Source: Phycisphaeraceae bacterium (GTDB lineage Bacteria; Planctomycetota; Phycisphaerae; Phycisphaerales; UBA1924). From it: a stretch of 15,261 nucleotides of DNA. Made by a program: the position numbers and the translations under genes. The notes beneath the pieces were generated by a model, which was given only the letters and a program-made list of their open reading frames with translations, was not told the origin of the DNA and did not search any database. Of the stretch, positions 13,895-15,261 are shown piece by piece. The stretch is from contig WUAK01000029.1 of the NCBI GenBank assembly GCA_009827205.1, forward strand, positions 1 through 15,261, in the 5' to 3' direction. The stretch's first letter is position 1; each line of letters starts with the position of its first letter.

Positions 13895-15261
13895 TCAGTG
13901 CGAAGGTCTGTCCTTCAGGTGCCGGCGTGCGCCGAACACGAGCTCGAGCACACCCATCGGCTTGACACCCTCGGATCGTCTCTTGGCGCCGATCTCGTAG
14001 GCGAGCTTCCACTGCTCTTGCAGGATGCCCCAGGCGAACCAGACGGATCGATCGGGGTCGTAGATATCGATGGCTTCGCTTGTGACACCGTTGACCTCGA
14101 CGATCGCGAGCCCCTCTCCGCGCTTGAGGGATTCGTCGTCTGTGTAGCGGATATCAAAGCGTCCGAAGTCGAACCCGCCGCCGTTGGGCGCAGCGAACCC
14201 GGTAGCGATGCTGTCGATTGCCCGTTCGAACTCGGGCGTGACCAGCTCCGGTGCTTGCCTGAAGATCGCGCCCATCTTGTGGTTCGCTGTGTTTGTGAGT
14301 GTGATGCGCGTGCCCGCTTCGGGTACGTCGTCGAGCCGATCAGCGAGCTGTTGTTCAAACCTGTCCGCTTGGATCCGGTACCGCTTGTGTGACCGGATCT
14401 GCTCGCGGATTGTGCGCGTGCCGTCGCACTCGAGTTCGGGCATGACCTTCCTGCAGCACGCGAACACCCGGCCTTGCATCCCGCTCTTCGTGGCCGGGTC
14501 TCTCACCCAGAAGACGCCCAGCTCGCAAGGCCCCGGGTGATACCTCTGCACGAGCGAGTCCGTGTCGAACGTCTCGAAGTAGCGTCTGACATCGTCCGCA
14601 TCGGAGCACTTGGTAACGCCCCGCGCCTGCTCTCCACGGTCGGGCTTGAGCATGACCGGCAGCCCGCCGAGCCTCGGCTCGCTTTCAATCAACTCGAGGG
14701 TCAGCTTTGTGCGCTCATCGGTTGAGTCCGCGTTCGGGGCGGCGCAGCCGAACAAGACGCTGTCCGTATCCGCAGCGAGCAGGCCCTCAAGCGATTCGAG
14801 CTTGCTCTCGCCCCCGATTCCCCCGCCTGGTGTGATGCCCGGATTGCAGCACGTGAACACGAGCGGGTGCCGGTATCTGATCGATTGCCAGAGCATGACA
14901 GGCACCGCCGGCGCGTGCATCGCCCAGGTCGGCCACCACTCGTGGTGACGCAGCCTCGCCCATTCAACACCGAGTTCGCGCCGCCCGGTGCTCGTGAACA
15001 CCCGGAACCGGACATGCAAGAGCACCGCGAGCAACACCGTCGAGAGCAGCCAGCCAAACTCGCCCAGCGCGAGCCCGATCGGTCTGAAGACGAGCTGCGT
15101 CAGAATCAGGCCCACGACGAGCATGACGCCCGGTGCCGCGATCGTGTTGAACCAAGCACCGATTGATCTTGGTTTACTCAGCAGTGTTTGCGCTACGAAC
15201 GCGGCACTAAGCCCGACCCACGCGACGCCGATGTCCAGCTCCGTCGCGCCGACGAGCACCG
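13895..15261 (-). CDS. Membrane-anchored ATP-grasp protein, carboxylate-amine ligase-like (N-terminus cut by right edge)
   Basis: 454 residues can be read from a GTG at 15259, but the frame stays open to the edge, so the true start is probably outside. Three hydrophobic segments (about 10-27, 42-60 and 68-86) precede a soluble C-terminal part. FTCCNPGITPGGGIGGESK (135-153) is a glycine-rich motif I associate with membrane-linked ATP-grasp proteins. PVMLKPDRGEQARGV (201-215) holds the ATP-binding lysine (Lys205) and loop. FDFGRFDIRY (363-372) and AIVEVNGVTSEAIDIYDP (385-402) supply the acidic and Asn metal ligands (Asp369, Glu388, Asn390). The fold couples ATP to joining a carboxylate with an amine or thiol; the substrate cannot be read from sequence, but the anchor suggests a lipid, cell-wall or envelope target. 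It converges with pdxH, with no terminator visible. Confidence 0.82.
   Translation of the reverse strand, partial: VLVGATELDIGVAWVGLSAAFVAQTLLSKPRSIGAWFNTIAAPGVMLVVGLILTQLVFRPIGLALGEFGWLLSTVLLAVLLHVRFRVFTSTGRRELGVEWARLRHHEWWPTWAMHAPAVPVMLWQSIRYRHPLVFTCCNPGITPGGGIGGESKLESLEGLLAADTDSVLFGCAAPNADSTDERTKLTLELIESEPRLGGLPVMLKPDRGEQARGVTKCSDADDVRRYFETFDTDSLVQRYHPGPCELGVFWVRDPATKSGMQGRVFACCRKVMPELECDGTRTIREQIRSHKRYRIQADRFEQQLADRLDDVPEAGTRITLTNTANHKMGAIFRQAPELVTPEFERAIDSIATGFAAPNGGGFDFGRFDIRYTDDESLKRGEGLAIVEVNGVTSEAIDIYDPDRSVWFAWGILQEQWKLAYEIGAKRRSEGVKPMGVLELVFGARRHLKDRPSH

Overview
The window is GC-rich and densely packed, with short gaps and several 4-bp start/stop overlaps. The organism is most likely a planctomycete, probably of the Phycisphaerae. 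This is an inference from two things: the order of the DUF58 / BatA-like / vWA-plus-amidotransferase-like / large DUF4175-like genes, including a YPRWEFRY signature, and the general style of the proteins. No rRNA or marker gene is present to confirm it.

Left block (1-6313, all minus strand, transcribed right to left): a DUF58 protein, a BatA-like membrane protein, a second vWA membrane protein with an amidotransferase-like segment, and the N-terminal third of a DUF4175-like membrane protein that runs off the left edge. The first three overlap by ATGA. The last follows a 133-bp gap holding a short leader ORF that ends on its TTG start. Together they look like a membrane-anchored, MIDAS-containing (metal-ion-dependent adhesion site) complex of the MoxR-associated type, but no MoxR ATPase lies directly upstream.

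Second block (6371-8185): an HxlR-type regulator and a predicted SRPBCC lipoprotein (minus strand, ATGA overlap) stand divergent to a multi-pass membrane protein (plus strand). A perfect 7-3-7 palindrome lies between them, overlapping the predicted -35 elements of both promoters. The regulator appears to have a leaderless mRNA. This looks like a compact self-regulated envelope cassette and is the best candidate here for an undescribed system.

Third block (8189-11311): a secreted six-EF-hand protein whose last two loops are dockerin-like (minus strand, with its own terminator) is divergent from 6-phosphofructokinase. A signal peptidase I with a lysine-rich N-terminal extension follows the kinase on the plus strand.

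Fourth block (11308-15261): replicative helicase DnaB (minus) meets lepB tail to tail with a shared CTAG stop. pdxH (plus) diverges from dnaB and converges on a membrane-anchored ATP-grasp protein (minus) that is cut by the right edge.

No stretch over 300 bases lacks a gene. I saw no tRNA, rRNA, CRISPR array, insertion sequence or attachment site.
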